From assembly GCA_003278735.1 (NCBI GenBank), contig QCDO01000004.1:1-64000 (forward strand): a stretch of DNA of 64,000 bases. Direction: 5' to 3'. Source of the DNA: Prochlorococcus sp. AG-355-J09 (GTDB taxonomy: Bacteria > Cyanobacteriota > Cyanobacteriia > PCC-6307 > Cyanobiaceae). Under the pieces are notes generated by a model. That model worked only from the letters and a program-made list of their open reading frames with translations. It did not search any database and was not told the DNA's origin. Position 1 is the first letter of the stretch. The number at the start of each line of letters is the position of its first letter. The position numbers and the translations under genes are program-made. Positions 47,929-59,590 of the stretch are shown here, piece by piece.

Positions 47929-49907
47929 GATAATTCTTTCAGCTTTTCTAAAACAGAACTATCTTCAAGAGTGCTTATATCACCGCTAATTTTTTCTCCA
48001 GCAGCCAAAGATCTTAAAATTCGCCTCATAATTTTTCCACTGCGTGTTTTCGGAAGAGAGTCGGATATTATAATTTTTTCAGGCTTTGCGATAATTCCAA
48101 TTTCATTAACAACATGTTTCTTTAGTTTCTCTACTAATTCTGAAGAAACGTGCACGTCTTTCTCTAAAGATACAAAAGCAACTATAACTTCGCCTTTTAA
48201 ATCATCTTTTTTACCAACTACTGCAGACTCTGCAACTGATTTATGACTTACCAAAGCAGATTCTATTTCCATTGTTCCTAACCGATGTCCTGAAACACTT
48301 ATGACATCATCAACTCTTCCCATAATCCATATATATCCATCTTCATCAATGCGTGCTCCATCTCCAGCAAAATAAACATTTTTTTCTCCCTTAAAGGAAA
48401 TATATTCCCAATAACTCTCCAAATATCTCTCTGAATTTCCATGAATTGTTCTCATCATTCCTGGCCAAGGTTTCTTAATAATTAAATAGCCACCTTCGTT
48501 CTCCTTAACCTTATCTCCATTCTTATCGACAACTTCAACTTCTATTCCGGGCAGAGGGAAAGTAGCTGAACCTGGCTTTGTAGCAACAACTCCAGGTAAG
48601 GGACTTATCATCACACCACCAGTCTCAGTTTGCCACCAAGTATCAACAATAGGGCATTTATCTTTACCAATAACATTCTTGTACCACATCCAGGCTTCAG
48701 GATTAATTGGTTCTCCAACTGTGCCCAAAAGTCTAAGACTCTCCAAATTATATTCATCAGGTATTTCACGCCCAGACTTCATAAATGCTCTTATTGCAGT
48801 TGGTGCAGTATAAAAAATAGAAACCTTATATTTTTGAACAATTTCCCAAAAAGCCCCTAAATTTGAGGGTCTTGGCACTCCCTCATACATTAAGGTTGTA
48901 GCACCATTAGATAAAGGCCCGTAAACTATGTAACTATGACCTGTAATCCAACCAACATCAGCAGTACACCAGTAAATATCGTCATCTTTTAAGTCAAAAA
49001 TCCATTTAAATGTCAAATGGCTCCAAAGATTGTAACCACCTGTAGTGTGAACTACACCTTTGGGCTTTCCAGTAGAGCCTGAAGTATAAAGAATAAAAAG
49101 TCTATCTTCGCTATTCATTATTTCTGGTTCACAATGATCTTTTTGATCTTTTAATAATTCGTGCCACCAAAAATCTCTATCATCAACCATCGAAATATTT
49201 TTTTGGGTTCGTTGAACAACTACTACTTTTTCAACAACTTTATCTGCCCCACTTTCAATGGCCGCATCAACTGCATTCTTAAGTTCAATCACCTTATCTT
49301 TTCTAAATCCACCATCAGCAGTAATAACAAATCTGGCGTTCCCATCAATTAACCTATCTTTTAAAGCTTCTGAAGAAAATCCTCCGAAGACGACTGAATG
49401 AGGCGCGCCAATTCTTGCACAAGCTAACATCGCAAACATCGCCTCAGGAATCATCGGCATATAAATACATACCAAATCTCCTTTTTTTACACCAATTGCT
49501 TTTAATGCATTAGCCGCTTTACATACCTCTTTAAGAAGTTCTTCGTAAGTATATTTTTTACTATCTCCGGGTTCGCCTTCCCAAATAAGTGCAGTTTTTC
49601 CTCCAAGCCCTCTCTTGATGTGTCTATCTAAGCAGTTATATGTAATATTAAGTTTTCCTTCTTTGAACCATTTAAAAAAGGGCGCATTCTCGTTATCTAA
49701 TACAGTTTGAAAAGGCTCAAACCAATCTAATTCAGATTTTGCAAAAGATTTCCAAAATTGAATAGGATTATCTGATGCTTGTTTTTTTAGACTTAGTAAT
49801 TCTTCTTGAGTACTAATATTTGAGTTTTCTGCAAATTTTTTTGATGGAGGGAAAATTCTCTTTTCTTCAAGTATGTTATTGATTGAATTTTTTTTATCTA
49901 ATGACAT
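47925..49907 (-). CDS. acs: Acetyl-CoA synthetase
   Basis: [38 protein letters not shown]. Confidence 0.97.
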   Translation of the reverse strand: MSLDKKNSINNILEEKRIFPPSKKFAENSNISTQEELLSLKKQASDNPIQFWKSFAKSELDWFEPFQTVLDNENAPFFKWFKEGKLNITYNCLDRHIKRGLGGKTALIWEGEPGDSKKYTYEELLKEVCKAANALKAIGVKKGDLVCIYMPMIPEAMFAMLACARIGAPHSVVFGGFSSEALKDRLIDGNARFVITADGGFRKDKVIELKNAVDAAIESGADKVVEKVVVVQRTQKNISMVDDRDFWWHELLKDQKDHCEPEIMNSEDRLFILYTSGSTGKPKGVVHTTGGYNLWSHLTFKWIFDLKDDDIYWCTADVGWITGHSYIVYGPLSNGATTLMYEGVPRPSNLGAFWEIVQKYKVSIFYTAPTAIRAFMKSGREIPDEYNLESLRLLGTVGEPINPEAWMWYKNVIGKDKCPIVDTWWQTETGGVMISPLPGVVATKPGSATFPLPGIEVEVVDKNGDKVKENEGGYLIIKKPWPGMMRTIHGNSERYLESYWEYISFKGEKNVYFAGDGARIDEDGYIWIMGRVDDVISVSGHRLGTMEIESALVSHKSVAESAVVGKKDDLKGEVIVAFVSLEKDVHVSSELVEKLKKHVVNEIGIIAKPEKIIISDSLPKTRSGKIMRRILRSLAAGEKISGDISTLEDSSVLEKLKELS

Positions 49908-50000
49908 TCAATAAATCTATGTTTTATAAATTTAGTCGAAAAAATTAAGGTTTTCAAAAATTTTAATATTAATTTAGCTCATATATTTATTTCTAAAAGA

Positions 50001-50972
50001 CTAATAAATACGGCTTAGAACAAATTCTGGAAGAGCCATTAAAGCTCTTTTATATTCTGAATCAGGAAGCCAGACTATAGCTTCTTTAGAAAGCATTGCA
50101 AAATCCTCAGCTAGTTTCCTTGAATTTTCAATAGCTTTAGAGTTCATGATAATATTAAGAGCATCATCTAAATCATCTTTTTCAGCAAGTTCTCTATTTA
50201 TAAGAACTGACAATTGTTTATTTTCTTCTAAGGCATATAAAACTGGGGCGGTAAGATAACCACTAGCAAGATCGCTTACAGCAGGTTTTCCAAGTTGTTT
50301 ATCATTTCCAGTAAAGTCAAGAATGTCATCTACAACTTGGAATGCTAAACCAATATTTTTACCAAAATCGTACAATGAGGTTAGGTTATCTGCATTAATT
50401 CCACTCAAAACTCCAGCTGCTTTACAACTATTGGCTATTAATGATGCTGTTTTACAATAGCTTTTGTTGATGTATTTGGAAAAAGATTGAGCCGAATCAA
50501 ATCTATTTAAATTTTGTTTAATTTCACCCTCTGCTAAATCCATTATTACTCTACTAAGTAATTTAACTACATTTACATTGTCAAGATTTGCTAGGTGCCA
50601 ACTTGCTTGAGCGAATAAAAAGTCACCCGCCAAAACAGCTACTCTGGTATTAAATCTACTATGAACTGTATCTACTCCTCTTCTTGTAGACGCCTCATCA
50701 ACAACATCATCGTGAACTAATGATGCTGTATGAATCATCTCAGTTATTTCAGCAAGCCTTTTATGTTTGCTTGTCAAGCAAAATTCAGGAGATATAGCTT
50801 TTGAAATCAATAAAACTATACCAGGTCTTAACCTTTTCCCCCCAGCACTAAAAAGATGTTCTGCTGCGGCTTGAAGAATTGGGTGACCAGCTCCTATTAG
50901 ATTTTTCAGTTCTAAAATAAGATCATCAAGATCATTTTCAACTGGTTGTAGTAGCTCTGTTACTGTGTTCAT
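50001..50972 (-). CDS. sds: Solanesyl/polyprenyl diphosphate synthase
   Basis: LVHDDVVDEASTRRG; QVVDDILDF. Confidence 0.94.
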   Translation of the reverse strand: MNTVTELLQPVENDLDDLILELKNLIGAGHPILQAAAEHLFSAGGKRLRPGIVLLISKAISPEFCLTSKHKRLAEITEMIHTASLVHDDVVDEASTRRGVDTVHSRFNTRVAVLAGDFLFAQASWHLANLDNVNVVKLLSRVIMDLAEGEIKQNLNRFDSAQSFSKYINKSYCKTASLIANSCKAAGVLSGINADNLTSLYDFGKNIGLAFQVVDDILDFTGNDKQLGKPAVSDLASGYLTAPVLYALEENKQLSVLINRELAEKDDLDDALNIIMNSKAIENSRKLAEDFAMLSKEAIVWLPDSEYKRALMALPEFVLSRIY

Positions 50973-50999
50973 GATTGACCTCTTTTATATCTTAAGGAA

Positions 51000-51794
51000 T
51001 CAAACATTACTTCGGAGGTTAACCAACCTAATTTCTTTATTAATTCCAAGCCAAAATTTTACTTTATTGGAAAACTCATCTCTTTCTGAAGTAACAAAAA
51101 ATTTTACATTTTCGAAAGAAATACTCTCATAGCGGTCAGTTTTTGGAATAGCAAAAGATGCATTAAATTTTTTTATTAATGCTACCGATGGATCAATAAT
51201 TTTTATATTAGGATCTAATTTTTTTCTTAAAAAGTCATAAATTAAAGGATAGTGACTACATCCAAGTATTAATTCTTCAATATTTTTGTTAATCAGTGGT
51301 CTTAAGTATAATTCTGAAAGACTATTTAACTTTTCAAGATTTAATTTTTCTTTTTCAATTTCTGAGACAAAATCTGGACATTCTTGCTGAAATATTATCT
51401 TATTCTCTTTTTTAGAATTTATAGCTTTTTTATAATACGATGATCGAACAGTTGTTTGTGTTGCTAGGACACCAATTATTTGTTTATCAACTATTTCCGA
51501 TACTGAGTTTATAAGGTCAAAACAAGGAGCCTTTAAATTATCTTCCAGAATATCAAGCGCACACGCATTTGTAGTGTTACAAGCAACTAAAAGTGCATCT
51601 AAATTCTTATCAACAAAAAAAGTAGCAATCTCCTTTGCAATTAATCTTATCTCTTTAGAATTTTTACTCCCAAAAGGTATTCTTTTTGTATCAGCCAAAT
51701 AAAAAACTTCTACATCTTTACGTGTTTTTAGTAAAGAGTTAAGGATAGAAAAACCACCTATTCCGCTATCAAATATACCTATTTTAAGTTTCAC
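51000..51794 (-). CDS. murI: Glutamate racemase
   Basis: IGIFDSGIGGFSIL; VACNTTNACAL; LGCSHYP. Confidence 0.96.
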   Translation of the reverse strand: MKLKIGIFDSGIGGFSILNSLLKTRKDVEVFYLADTKRIPFGSKNSKEIRLIAKEIATFFVDKNLDALLVACNTTNACALDILEDNLKAPCFDLINSVSEIVDKQIIGVLATQTTVRSSYYKKAINSKKENKIIFQQECPDFVSEIEKEKLNLEKLNSLSELYLRPLINKNIEELILGCSHYPLIYDFLRKKLDPNIKIIDPSVALIKKFNASFAIPKTDRYESISFENVKFFVTSERDEFSNKVKFWLGINKEIRLVNLRSNV

Positions 51795-52876
51795 CCTACT
51801 TTATCTAGATATTCGAGGATGCCTTTTGCGATTGCATAGGCTAATCTTTTTCGATGGGTTATTTTTTCTAATCTTCTCGCATCTAATCTTCCCGTTAAAA
51901 ATCCAATTTCTACAAGAACTGCAGGCATCCTAGTATTTTTAATTACATAAAATCTACCTTGTTTAACTCCTCGATCAGGACTCCCAGGAGAAACTCTTAA
52001 AATTTGTTTTTGAATTCTTTTCGCGAGTAATCTTCCTCTCCACCCTCTGTAATAAAAGGTTTCCAATCCATTTATGTCCCTTCTTTTACCTCTTGAGGCA
52101 TTGGCATGAATACTTACAAAGATATCTGCATCAGTATTATTAGCAATGGAAACTCTTGGAGGTAAATCCAAATCAACGTCATTTGTTCTAGTCAACCTTA
52201 CTTGGACACCTTTCTCAGAAAGTAATTTTTTAACTATTTTTGAAACCTCTAGAACAACATCTGTTTCTCTAATGCCACCAATACCTATTGCTCCTGGATC
52301 AGGTCCTCCATGCCCCGGATCGATTACAACCTCAAACTTGTTTCGTTTTACAACTGGTAGTTTCAAGTAACCATAATTATTTTTCTTCTTTTGAATAAAA
52401 TTTTGATTCGCTTTGATATTCCCTTTTTTCTTTTCAACTAAACCTTCACCAATCTTTTTAAATGAATATTTTGGGTTAAATAGTTTAATTCTCCATCTAT
52501 TTTGATCTAAGCCAACCATTTGCCAAGTCAAAGGTTGCAAATAAGTCTCTTCCTTAAATTCAATTACTAGTCTTGTTTTGCCCTTATCTGGTTTTCCTAA
52601 TCTAATTTCTTTTATTGGGCCATTACCTTTTATTGTTCTGGTTTTTTTTAATTCTCCTGGAAAATCTATCCAGAATCTATCTCCCGATATTTGGTTAGCC
52701 TTTTGAAAGTATGCTTTTAAATTTGTATTTGATTTAGTTCTTAATTCTAAAACCCCATTAGTGTTTATAGCCCATGCCGCAAGAGCACTTGAAGATTTAA
52801 CTGGGAGGATTAAAGAATTTAAAAATAAAAAAACAGATAAATAACGAAAAAGTTTTTTATCTAAAAACTCTATCAT
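51791..52876 (-). CDS. N-acetylmuramoyl-L-alanine amidase with AMIN-like domain
   Basis: VVIDPGHGGPDPGAIG; VSIHANAS; AVLVEIGFLTG. Confidence 0.95.
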   Translation of the reverse strand: MIEFLDKKLFRYLSVFLFLNSLILPVKSSSALAAWAINTNGVLELRTKSNTNLKAYFQKANQISGDRFWIDFPGELKKTRTIKGNGPIKEIRLGKPDKGKTRLVIEFKEETYLQPLTWQMVGLDQNRWRIKLFNPKYSFKKIGEGLVEKKKGNIKANQNFIQKKKNNYGYLKLPVVKRNKFEVVIDPGHGGPDPGAIGIGGIRETDVVLEVSKIVKKLLSEKGVQVRLTRTNDVDLDLPPRVSIANNTDADIFVSIHANASRGKRRDINGLETFYYRGWRGRLLAKRIQKQILRVSPGSPDRGVKQGRFYVIKNTRMPAVLVEIGFLTGRLDARRLEKITHRKRLAYAIAKGILEYLDKVG

Positions 52877-53724
52877 TAATTTGAAAACAATTTGTTTTTT
52901 CTATGTTTAAGGCTTGGCATCTGCTCCCTAATTTTCTTTACTCTTTCTTTATCAGCTGGGGCTATTGCAGCCCCCTGAGTCTTTCCGGCATCAGATAAAA
53001 CTGTACCCCAAGGGTCAATTACCATTGCATGTCCATGACTTTGCCTTCTTCCATAATGAATTCCAGTTTGAGCTGGAGCGACTACATATGCTGTATTTTC
53101 AATTGCTCTTGCTTGTAATAGGATTTGCCAATGATCCTTTCCGGTAAATGCTGTAAAAGCTGCGGGAATCATAATTAGCTCTGCACCATTGGAAGACAAA
53201 TATCTATAGAGCTCAGGGAATCTAACATCGTAACAAATCGATAATCCTATTCTGCATAAACCTGGGACTTCTACAACAGGTGGATATTCTGCTCCAGATA
53301 AAATAGTGGATGATTCCTTGTATAAATTTCCATCTGGCAAATCAACATCAAACAAATGAATCTTGTCGTATTTTGCCAAAATCTGTCCATCTTTCCCAAA
53401 TAAGGCTGATCTATTATAAGTATGACTGTCATCACCAGCAGGGACAGGATATCCTCCTCCCAAAAGAAATACTTGATATCTTTGTGACATAGTTTTTAGA
53501 AAATTTGTACACTTCTCAGACAATTCAGAAGCTAATCTAAGTTTTTCATCATCTCCTCCTAAAAAAGCAAAATTTTCAGGCAAACCTATTAACTCAGCAC
53601 CTCTTCTAGCAGCTAATTCAATCTGTTCTTCTGCTTCAATAAAATTTGCTTCAACATTTGAAGTACTCGTAATTTGCAATGCAGCTACCAAAAAATCAGT
53701 CAAGACTTTACTCCTAGTGAACAA
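52876..53724 (-). CDS. Nitrilase-family carbon-nitrogen hydrolase
   Basis: LPENFAFLG; GLSICYDVRFPELYR. Confidence 0.94.
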   Translation of the reverse strand: MFTRSKVLTDFLVAALQITSTSNVEANFIEAEEQIELAARRGAELIGLPENFAFLGGDDEKLRLASELSEKCTNFLKTMSQRYQVFLLGGGYPVPAGDDSHTYNRSALFGKDGQILAKYDKIHLFDVDLPDGNLYKESSTILSGAEYPPVVEVPGLCRIGLSICYDVRFPELYRYLSSNGAELIMIPAAFTAFTGKDHWQILLQARAIENTAYVVAPAQTGIHYGRRQSHGHAMVIDPWGTVLSDAGKTQGAAIAPADKERVKKIREQMPSLKHRKNKLFSN

Positions 53725-53733
53725 ATTCGTAAA

Positions 53734-54468
53734 TCATGAGGCACGAATCACACCTCTTTCAACTTGAGCTGGAACAATATCTAAGCAATCAAGTTCAGAG
53801 CAACATTTAAAATCATCCTCATAATCTCCAAGACTTGTCAATCTTTTGCCATGGGTTGCTGTTTTTAAACATTTCAAAATATCATTTTTCCAAAAACCCC
53901 AAAGTGCCAAAGCAGCTTGTAATTCGTCATTCAGAATATTAATTTCGAAATCACAGTTCTGTTTTAGATATGAAGCCAAAGCACCCGCAGCTAAGGAATC
54001 CTCAAGTGAATAAGAGCCTTCCCAACCACTACCAAGTATTAAAAGATTTTCTGTCTTTAATGAAATGATTTTTTCTGCAACTGCTTTCCTATTTGGGAGA
54101 CCCATAGCAAATAAATGCTTAGCATTTTGAACTTTTTGCAATGATTTAGTCCCATTAGTCGTACTCATAAATAGTCTTTTACCATTAACAACTTTTTTTG
54201 TAACTGATAAAGGTGAATTTCCTAAATCAAAGCCCTCAATCTTCTTTCCGCCTCTCTCTCCAAGCAATAGTCTCTTTTCAGGTTGCCATTTAATTGCTGA
54301 TTCTTTCAATAAATCCAAATCTGCAAAAACTTGTATTGAATCAGCTCCATTTTTTAAAGCCCAAGAAATTGTGGTTGTAGCTCTTAAAACATCAATGACT
54401 ACTGCAATGTCTAGACTTGTTTCCGGAACGTCCTTTGCAACGTGATAATAAGTAAGATTAATAATCAA
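53734..54468 (-). CDS. comB: 2-phosphosulfolactate phosphatase
   Basis: AVVIDVLRATTTISWALKNGA; LLLGERGGKKIEGFDLGNSP; STTNGTKSL. Confidence 0.93.
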   Translation of the reverse strand: MIINLTYYHVAKDVPETSLDIAVVIDVLRATTTISWALKNGADSIQVFADLDLLKESAIKWQPEKRLLLGERGGKKIEGFDLGNSPLSVTKKVVNGKRLFMSTTNGTKSLQKVQNAKHLFAMGLPNRKAVAEKIISLKTENLLILGSGWEGSYSLEDSLAAGALASYLKQNCDFEINILNDELQAALALWGFWKNDILKCLKTATHGKRLTSLGDYEDDFKCCSELDCLDIVPAQVERGVIRAS

Positions 54469-54556
54469 ATCCTTTTTCTAAAATTATTATAGAAAACAGT
54501 TACTTAATTTGATAAATTTTTTTTTAAAACAAACTTATTGATAATATATAACTAAT

Positions 54557-55906
54557 TTGTTTTTACAGAAAAATTATCAAGTATCTAATTTGAAAATGAA
54601 TAATATCCGCACAATAAAAGGTGGAGTTAATTTAAAAGGAAATGTAAAAGTACCTGGAGATAAATCTATTTCTCATAGAGCTCTAATAATTGGAAGTATT
54701 GCTAAGGGTGAGACGACTATTGAGGGTTTTTTACATTCTGAAGATCCACTTTCAACTGCTGATTGTCTTAGGAAATTAGGTGTAAAGATACCAGAAATAA
54801 AAAAAAATGAGCCTTTTACGATTTCAGGATTGGGTCTTGATGGATTAAAAGAACCCAAAGAAATTCTTGATTGTGGGAATTCGGGAACCACCATGAGATT
54901 ATTAATGGGGTTACTTGCCGGTCAAGAAGGCAAAAATTTTATTTTAACAGGTGATATTTCTCTCAATGAAAGGCCAATGGGGCGAGTGGGTAAACCATTA
55001 TCGTTAATGGGTGGCAAAATTTTTGGCAGAGAGAAAGGAAACAAAGCTCCAATCTCAATTAATGGAAACAAACTAAAAGGATGTGTTATTGGAACCCCTG
55101 TAGCGAGCGCTCAAGTAAAATCCGCAATTTTATTGGCAGGCCTCAAAGCTTCTGGAACCACTTCTGTTATTGAACCAGCATCTTCAAGAGATCATACTGA
55201 GAGAATGTTAAAAGCATTTGGAGCAGACATCAATGTCAGAGGAGAATTAGGAAGAAATGTAGTTATCAAGTCAGGGGGGAACTTAATTGGCCAGAGAATA
55301 TTGATTCCTGGGGACATAAGCTCTGCTTCTTTTTGGATGATAGCTGCATCTATTGTTCCAAATTCAGAGGTTTTAATTCAGAATGTCGGATTAAATCCCA
55401 CTAGAACAGGGATTTTAAATGTAATGGATTCAATGGGATGCAATTATGAGATATTAGATAAATCGACTATTGCAGGTGAACCTATTGGATCAATTAAAGT
55501 AAAGACTTCAAATAATTTAAGATCATTCACTATTGAAGGAGATATTCTCCCAAAACTTATAGATGAAATTCCTATACTTACTGTGGCTGCCTGTTTTTGT
55601 AATGGAGTCTCTAAAATTAAAGATGCACAAGAATTAAGAGTAAAGGAGACAGATCGATTAAAAGTTATGGCAAGACAGTTACAAAAATTCGGTGCTGAAA
55701 TAATAGAAAAAGAGGATGGGTTAATTATTAATGGTCAATCAAAATTTCATTCTGCGGAGGTAGATAGTGAGACAGATCATCGAGTAGCGATGAGTCTTGC
55801 TATTGCTTCACTTCTTGCCAAAGGTACTTCAAAAATCATGAGGGCAGATGCAGCTAGCGTCTCGTATCCGACTTTTTGGGAAGAGCTGGCCAAACTAACT
55901 AATTAA
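54557..55906 (+). CDS. aroA: 3-phosphoshikimate 1-carboxyvinyltransferase
   Basis: [39 protein letters not shown]. Confidence 0.97.
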   Translation: MFLQKNYQVSNLKMNNIRTIKGGVNLKGNVKVPGDKSISHRALIIGSIAKGETTIEGFLHSEDPLSTADCLRKLGVKIPEIKKNEPFTISGLGLDGLKEPKEILDCGNSGTTMRLLMGLLAGQEGKNFILTGDISLNERPMGRVGKPLSLMGGKIFGREKGNKAPISINGNKLKGCVIGTPVASAQVKSAILLAGLKASGTTSVIEPASSRDHTERMLKAFGADINVRGELGRNVVIKSGGNLIGQRILIPGDISSASFWMIAASIVPNSEVLIQNVGLNPTRTGILNVMDSMGCNYEILDKSTIAGEPIGSIKVKTSNNLRSFTIEGDILPKLIDEIPILTVAACFCNGVSKIKDAQELRVKETDRLKVMARQLQKFGAEIIEKEDGLIINGQSKFHSAEVDSETDHRVAMSLAIASLLAKGTSKIMRADAASVSYPTFWEELAKLTN

Positions 55907-55922
55907 CTAAATTAAAAAGTTT

Positions 55923-56828
55923 TTGTCTGAATTAATAGAAGTTTTAACTAAAGATGGCAGTTACTCTTTAAGAAGTGCGTTTTTTCAAGAGAACTTCCAT
56001 AGTTTAATGGGCGCATTGGAGGAAACAAAGTTAAAGTTTACAGCTACTTCTAATTTGCAAAGATTTAAGGGTAAATCTCTAAATGTTTTGGATATATGTT
56101 TTGGTTTAGGATACAATTCGGCTTCCCTATTAGATGAATTAATTAAACAAAAATCGTATTTAAATTTGTATGCTTTAGAGATTGATAAAAAGCCTCTTCA
56201 ATATTCGCTTAAAAATGAATCTTTCTTTAAATTATGGGCTCCAAAAGTCAGAACAATATTTGAATCACTGTATCGCAAAGATTACTTTGAGGATCAATTT
56301 TTTAAATGCAGTGTTTTATGGGGTGATGCTAGAGAAAAAATCAAAATTATTCCTTCATCAATTAAGTTCGATCTAATTTATTTAGATGGTTTTTCACCTC
56401 AAAAATGCCCACAACTATGGACAATTGAATTTTTATCTAAAGTCAAAGAGAAACTTAATTCTCAAGGTTATTTAATAACTTATTCTTCTTCAGCGGCAGT
56501 AAGAAAAGCTTTAAGAAATCTTGGATTAGAAATTTTTACTATTAAGCCAATTTTTAAAAACAGAACTTTTTGGAGTCAGGGAACTGTCGCAATATCCAAA
56601 TTTGATAAGAATAAATTGAAACCTAATTTCAATTTTGAAAAGTTATCTTTAATGGAGGAGGAACATCTCTTGACTAAAGCTAGTATTCCATATAGAGATC
56701 AAGATTTAAACTCAAGTAAAGACGATATAATAAAAAGAAGATTAGATGAGCAATTGTTATCGAATCTATTATCTACAAAAAAATGGAGAGAGAAGTGGGG
56801 AATGACGAAGTTATCCGTTAAGAGTTAG
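55923..56828 (+). CDS. MnmC-like methyltransferase
   Basis: DGSYSLRSAFFQENFHS; LDICFGLGYNSASLL; FDLIYLDGFSPQKCPQLWT. Confidence 0.86.
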   Translation: MSELIEVLTKDGSYSLRSAFFQENFHSLMGALEETKLKFTATSNLQRFKGKSLNVLDICFGLGYNSASLLDELIKQKSYLNLYALEIDKKPLQYSLKNESFFKLWAPKVRTIFESLYRKDYFEDQFFKCSVLWGDAREKIKIIPSSIKFDLIYLDGFSPQKCPQLWTIEFLSKVKEKLNSQGYLITYSSSAAVRKALRNLGLEIFTIKPIFKNRTFWSQGTVAISKFDKNKLKPNFNFEKLSLMEEEHLLTKASIPYRDQDLNSSKDDIIKRRLDEQLLSNLLSTKKWREKWGMTKLSVKS

Positions 56829-56853
56829 ATTTAAATAAGGATTTCAAATAAAC

Positions 56854-58203
56854 ATGTTAAGTGTTGCGATATTAGCGGCAGGCAAGGGTACTAGGATGGA
56901 AAGCTCATTGCCTAAAGTTTTACATAAAATTTCTGGCAAAAGTCTTTTACAAAGAGTAATTGATTCATGTGTAGAATTAAAACCTGATCAAATTTTCGTA
57001 ATTACTGGACACAAATCAAAAGAAGTACAAAATTCGATCCCAAAAGATAAAAAAATCCATTTTGTTATTCAAGAACCTCAATCAGGAACGGGTCATGCTA
57101 TCCAGGTCCTTTGTAGAGAAGTAAAAAAACATGAAGGGAACCTCTTGGTACTTAACGGCGATGTGCCACTCATTAGGCCTATTACTCTAAAAAGACTTTT
57201 ATATTTACACGATTCAAAAAAAGCTGATGTTTCTTTAATTACTACAAAGAAAACAAATCCTCATGGATATGGCAGAGTTTTTTTGAAGGGGGAATTTATA
57301 GAGAGAATTGTTGAAGAAAAAGATTGCGATGATCTAGAAAGAGGAAATGCATTAATAAATGCAGGTGTTTACTGTTTTAACTGGGGTAACTTGTCAGAAA
57401 TAATTTATACCTTGCAAAGCAATAATAATCAAAAAGAGATTTACTTAACAGATACAGTATCTTTACTAAAAAATTCCTTAAGCCTCGAGATAGAGGATAA
57501 TGGAGAGCTTCAAGGAATTAATAACAGAATTCAACTATCAGAATGCGAGGATAGTATTCAGAATTCAATTAAAGAAAAGCATATGCTTAATGGTGTAACT
57601 TTTATTAACAAAGCAAGTTGTTCAATTAGTGAAGAAGCTGAAATTGGTAAGGATGTAATTATTGAGGCTAATACACATATAAGAGGAGATACCAAAATAA
57701 ATAGTCATTGCATTATCGGACCCAATACTTTTATTGAAAATTCTAATGTGGGATTAAATTGCGAAATTTCAAACTCTACTGTTTATGCTTCTCAGATAAT
57801 GGATTATATAAAAATTGGCCCTTATAGTCATATAAGACCTAATTCCAAAATATCTTCTTTTAGTAAAATAGGTAATTTTGTAGAAATCAAAAATAGTCAA
57901 TTAGAGGAAGAATCTAAAGTAAACCATTTAAGTTATATTGGCGATTCTATTATTGGGAGATCTACAAATATTGGAGCTGGTACTATTACTGCAAATTTTG
58001 ATGGTAAGAAGAAACACCAAACAAAAATTGGTAAAAATTCCAGTATTGGTGCAAATACAGTTTTTGTAGCGCCAATAAATCTCGGGGAATCAGTTACAAC
58101 AGGAGCTGGTTCAGTGATCACAAAAGACTCAAAAGATAATTCATTAGCAATCTCAAGAACTAAGCAAGTAAACATAGAAAATTGGGAAAGAAAGAAATCC
58201 TGA
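56854..58203 (+). CDS. glmU: Bifunctional GlcNAc-1-P uridyltransferase/acetyltransferase
   Basis: [25 protein letters not shown]-terminal left-handed beta-helix. Confidence 0.97.
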   Translation: MLSVAILAAGKGTRMESSLPKVLHKISGKSLLQRVIDSCVELKPDQIFVITGHKSKEVQNSIPKDKKIHFVIQEPQSGTGHAIQVLCREVKKHEGNLLVLNGDVPLIRPITLKRLLYLHDSKKADVSLITTKKTNPHGYGRVFLKGEFIERIVEEKDCDDLERGNALINAGVYCFNWGNLSEIIYTLQSNNNQKEIYLTDTVSLLKNSLSLEIEDNGELQGINNRIQLSECEDSIQNSIKEKHMLNGVTFINKASCSISEEAEIGKDVIIEANTHIRGDTKINSHCIIGPNTFIENSNVGLNCEISNSTVYASQIMDYIKIGPYSHIRPNSKISSFSKIGNFVEIKNSQLEEESKVNHLSYIGDSIIGRSTNIGAGTITANFDGKKKHQTKIGKNSSIGANTVFVAPINLGESVTTGAGSVITKDSKDNSLAISRTKQVNIENWERKKS

Positions 58204-58204
58204 T

Positions 58205-59578
58205 CTAATTTATTAATTCAATAATTTTTTCAAGTTGCCAACATCTGCTTCCTTTTATAAGAATAGAATCACCTTTTTTTGTAGATTTGTTTATCTCATT
58301 AGGTACATCTTTAATGTTATTTAAAACTAAAAATTTTTTCTTATCTTTTAAGTAATTGCTGTAAATTTTTTCATTTTTTTTATCGCAAATAAATAAACAC
58401 TTTTCTATGTCTGAATTATTTATTAAGTTGAATATTTCTTTATGATATTTTTCAGATTCTTCTCCCAATTCTTGCATGCTTCCAAATATGAAAAATTTAT
58501 TTCTCGGTTTTTCAAGCAAGTTTTTAATACATGCTTTTACTGACTCTGGCGAAGCATTATATGATTCATCATATATTGTTGTTTTTACTGATTTCAGAAC
58601 TTTATTCCTTCCACCTAATATTGCAAATTCAAATTTATTAAAACTTGCAAAATCAATGCCTAGCTCTTTGGCAACTGCATAAGCAAATAAGAAATTCGAA
58701 GCATTGTGAAATCCTTCAAGTGAAATTTCGAAGATATTTTCTTCAATTACAATTGTTTTATTCGAAGGATTATAAAATCCTTGCAAATTATTATCTTTCT
58801 TGAAATACTCCTTTTTATTTCCTATATTTAATAGTCTTACTTTTATAACTCTACCTTTCCAAACTTCTTTCAAAGTTTTTTCTAGGAATGGATCATTTGC
58901 TGGAATTATTACAACTCCTTCAGGATTTAAGTACTTACTAATTTCACACTTTGCATAAGTAATATTTTTTTTTGAACCTAACAATCCAATATGAGCTGTA
59001 CCAATGTTAGTAATAACTGCAATATCGGGTTCACTATATTTAGATAAATTCTCGATCTGTCCAAGACCTCTCATCCCCATCTCAAGAACTAAAGCTTTAT
59101 CCTCTATATCCGTAGCAAGAATAGTAAGACCAACTCCAATCTCATTATTGAAATTTGCATAAGATAATTTAATTCTTCCTAGTTTATTTAAAACTCCACC
59201 AATCATTTCTTTTGTTGTTGTTTTACCCACAGAACCAGTTATTGCGACAATAGGGATATTTAATTTTTTTCTTTTTAGCAATGCTAGTTTTTGAAATGCC
59301 TCTAATGTGTCATTTACAACCCAATAAGGAAAATTACTAGGAAGTAATCTCTGCATACCTTGTTTTATTACTACTGATTTAACTCCTTTATCTAAAACAT
59401 TTGGAAGAAAACTATGTCCATCAAAATTTTTGCCCTTGATAGCTATAAAAAGATCATTTTTTAATAAAGTTCTACTATCAATACTTATATTTTTAAAATT
59501 TAAAAAATCTCTTTTCCCCTCGCTCAGATTTTTAATATCCCCCAAAACGTTGTTTAATTCTGATAAAGAGAATTCCAT
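58205..59578 (-). CDS. murF: UDP-MurNAc-tripeptide--D-Ala-D-Ala ligase
   Basis: VAITGSVGKTTTKEMIGGVL; IYDESYNASPESV. Confidence 0.96.
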   Translation of the reverse strand: MEFSLSELNNVLGDIKNLSEGKRDFLNFKNISIDSRTLLKNDLFIAIKGKNFDGHSFLPNVLDKGVKSVVIKQGMQRLLPSNFPYWVVNDTLEAFQKLALLKRKKLNIPIVAITGSVGKTTTKEMIGGVLNKLGRIKLSYANFNNEIGVGLTILATDIEDKALVLEMGMRGLGQIENLSKYSEPDIAVITNIGTAHIGLLGSKKNITYAKCEISKYLNPEGVVIIPANDPFLEKTLKEVWKGRVIKVRLLNIGNKKEYFKKDNNLQGFYNPSNKTIVIEENIFEISLEGFHNASNFLFAYAVAKELGIDFASFNKFEFAILGGRNKVLKSVKTTIYDESYNASPESVKACIKNLLEKPRNKFFIFGSMQELGEESEKYHKEIFNLINNSDIEKCLFICDKKNEKIYSNYLKDKKKFLVLNNIKDVPNEINKSTKKGDSILIKGSRCWQLEKIIELIN

Positions 59579-59590
59579 TAAAAAATTAAG

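Noticed and set aside
47971-48246. Small + strand ORFs within acs (47971-48246, 48630-48860, 49161-49352)
   Set aside because: Antisense shadows of acs.
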